DNA from: Bacillota bacterium
Lineage (GTDB): Bacteria > Bacillota > DTU030 > DUMP01
Length of the DNA stretch: 32,693 nt
Reading direction: 5' to 3'
NCBI GenBank assembly: GCA_030154105.1
Contig: JASKKP010000025.1
Span: forward strand, 1 to 32,693
The first letter of the stretch is position 1. Each line of letters starts with the position of its first letter. The position numbers and the translations under genes are program-made. Under the pieces are notes generated by a model, which was given only the letters and a program-made list of their open reading frames with translations, was not told the origin of the DNA and did no database searches. This document shows, in pieces, positions 32,693 through 32,693 of the stretch.

Positions 32693-32693
32693 C

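Overview
The window looks like chromosomal DNA from an anaerobic, probably thermophilic Firmicute of the Clostridia, near Moorella and its relatives. This rests on strong AGGAGG-type ribosome binding sites, TTG and GTG starts, lysine and TPP riboswitches, HydF and a TM1266-like regulator, a TRAP transporter, DUF362 and DUF1537 genes, and the type I-B cas repertoire. The genus assignment is an inference. No rRNA, tRNA, insertion sequence or integrase was seen.

Region 1 (1-8620) is a complete type I-B CRISPR-Cas operon read leftward: cas8b, a separate small-subunit ORF, cas7, cas5, cas3 (HD fused), cas4, cas1, cas2, cas6. Genes touch or overlap by a few bases, and one good promoter (8362-8390) lies before cas8b. 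By eye the block is more AT-rich than the rest. Two details stand out. The cas8b reading frame is broken at a run of six G, exactly where the small-subunit ORF begins with its own ribosome binding site. Upstream, in the opposite direction, a compact unit (-10 box, two degenerate CRISPR-like repeats 63 bp apart, intrinsic terminator) looks like a crRNA-like RNA gene.

Region 2 (8620-12600) holds a HIRAN-domain protein with a long leader, then an ArsR regulator with a sulfur-trafficking set: CoA-disulfide/persulfide reductase with a rhodanese domain, TusA-like and DsrE-like proteins.

Region 3 (12600-21550) has a leftward lysine-riboswitch unit (APC permease plus a YtcJ-like amidohydrolase). Divergent from it runs a GntR regulator, a nitrilase-family hydrolase, a DUF2848 protein and a DctPQM TRAP transporter, probably for uptake and breakdown of one organic acid or amide.

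Region 4 (21550-25325) is a TPP-riboswitch operon, thiD-thiM-thiW-thiC, for thiamin precursor synthesis, salvage and uptake. Divergent from it (25370-27420) are a TM1266-like regulator and hydF for [FeFe]-hydrogenase maturation, behind a structured leader with a terminator that I could not assign to a known riboswitch class.

Region 5 (27449-32693), all leftward, holds a truncated 2-hydroxyacid dehydrogenase, a complete one, a DUF362 protein, a DUF1537 acid-sugar kinase and an IclR regulator. They suggest hydroxy-acid or sugar-acid metabolism.
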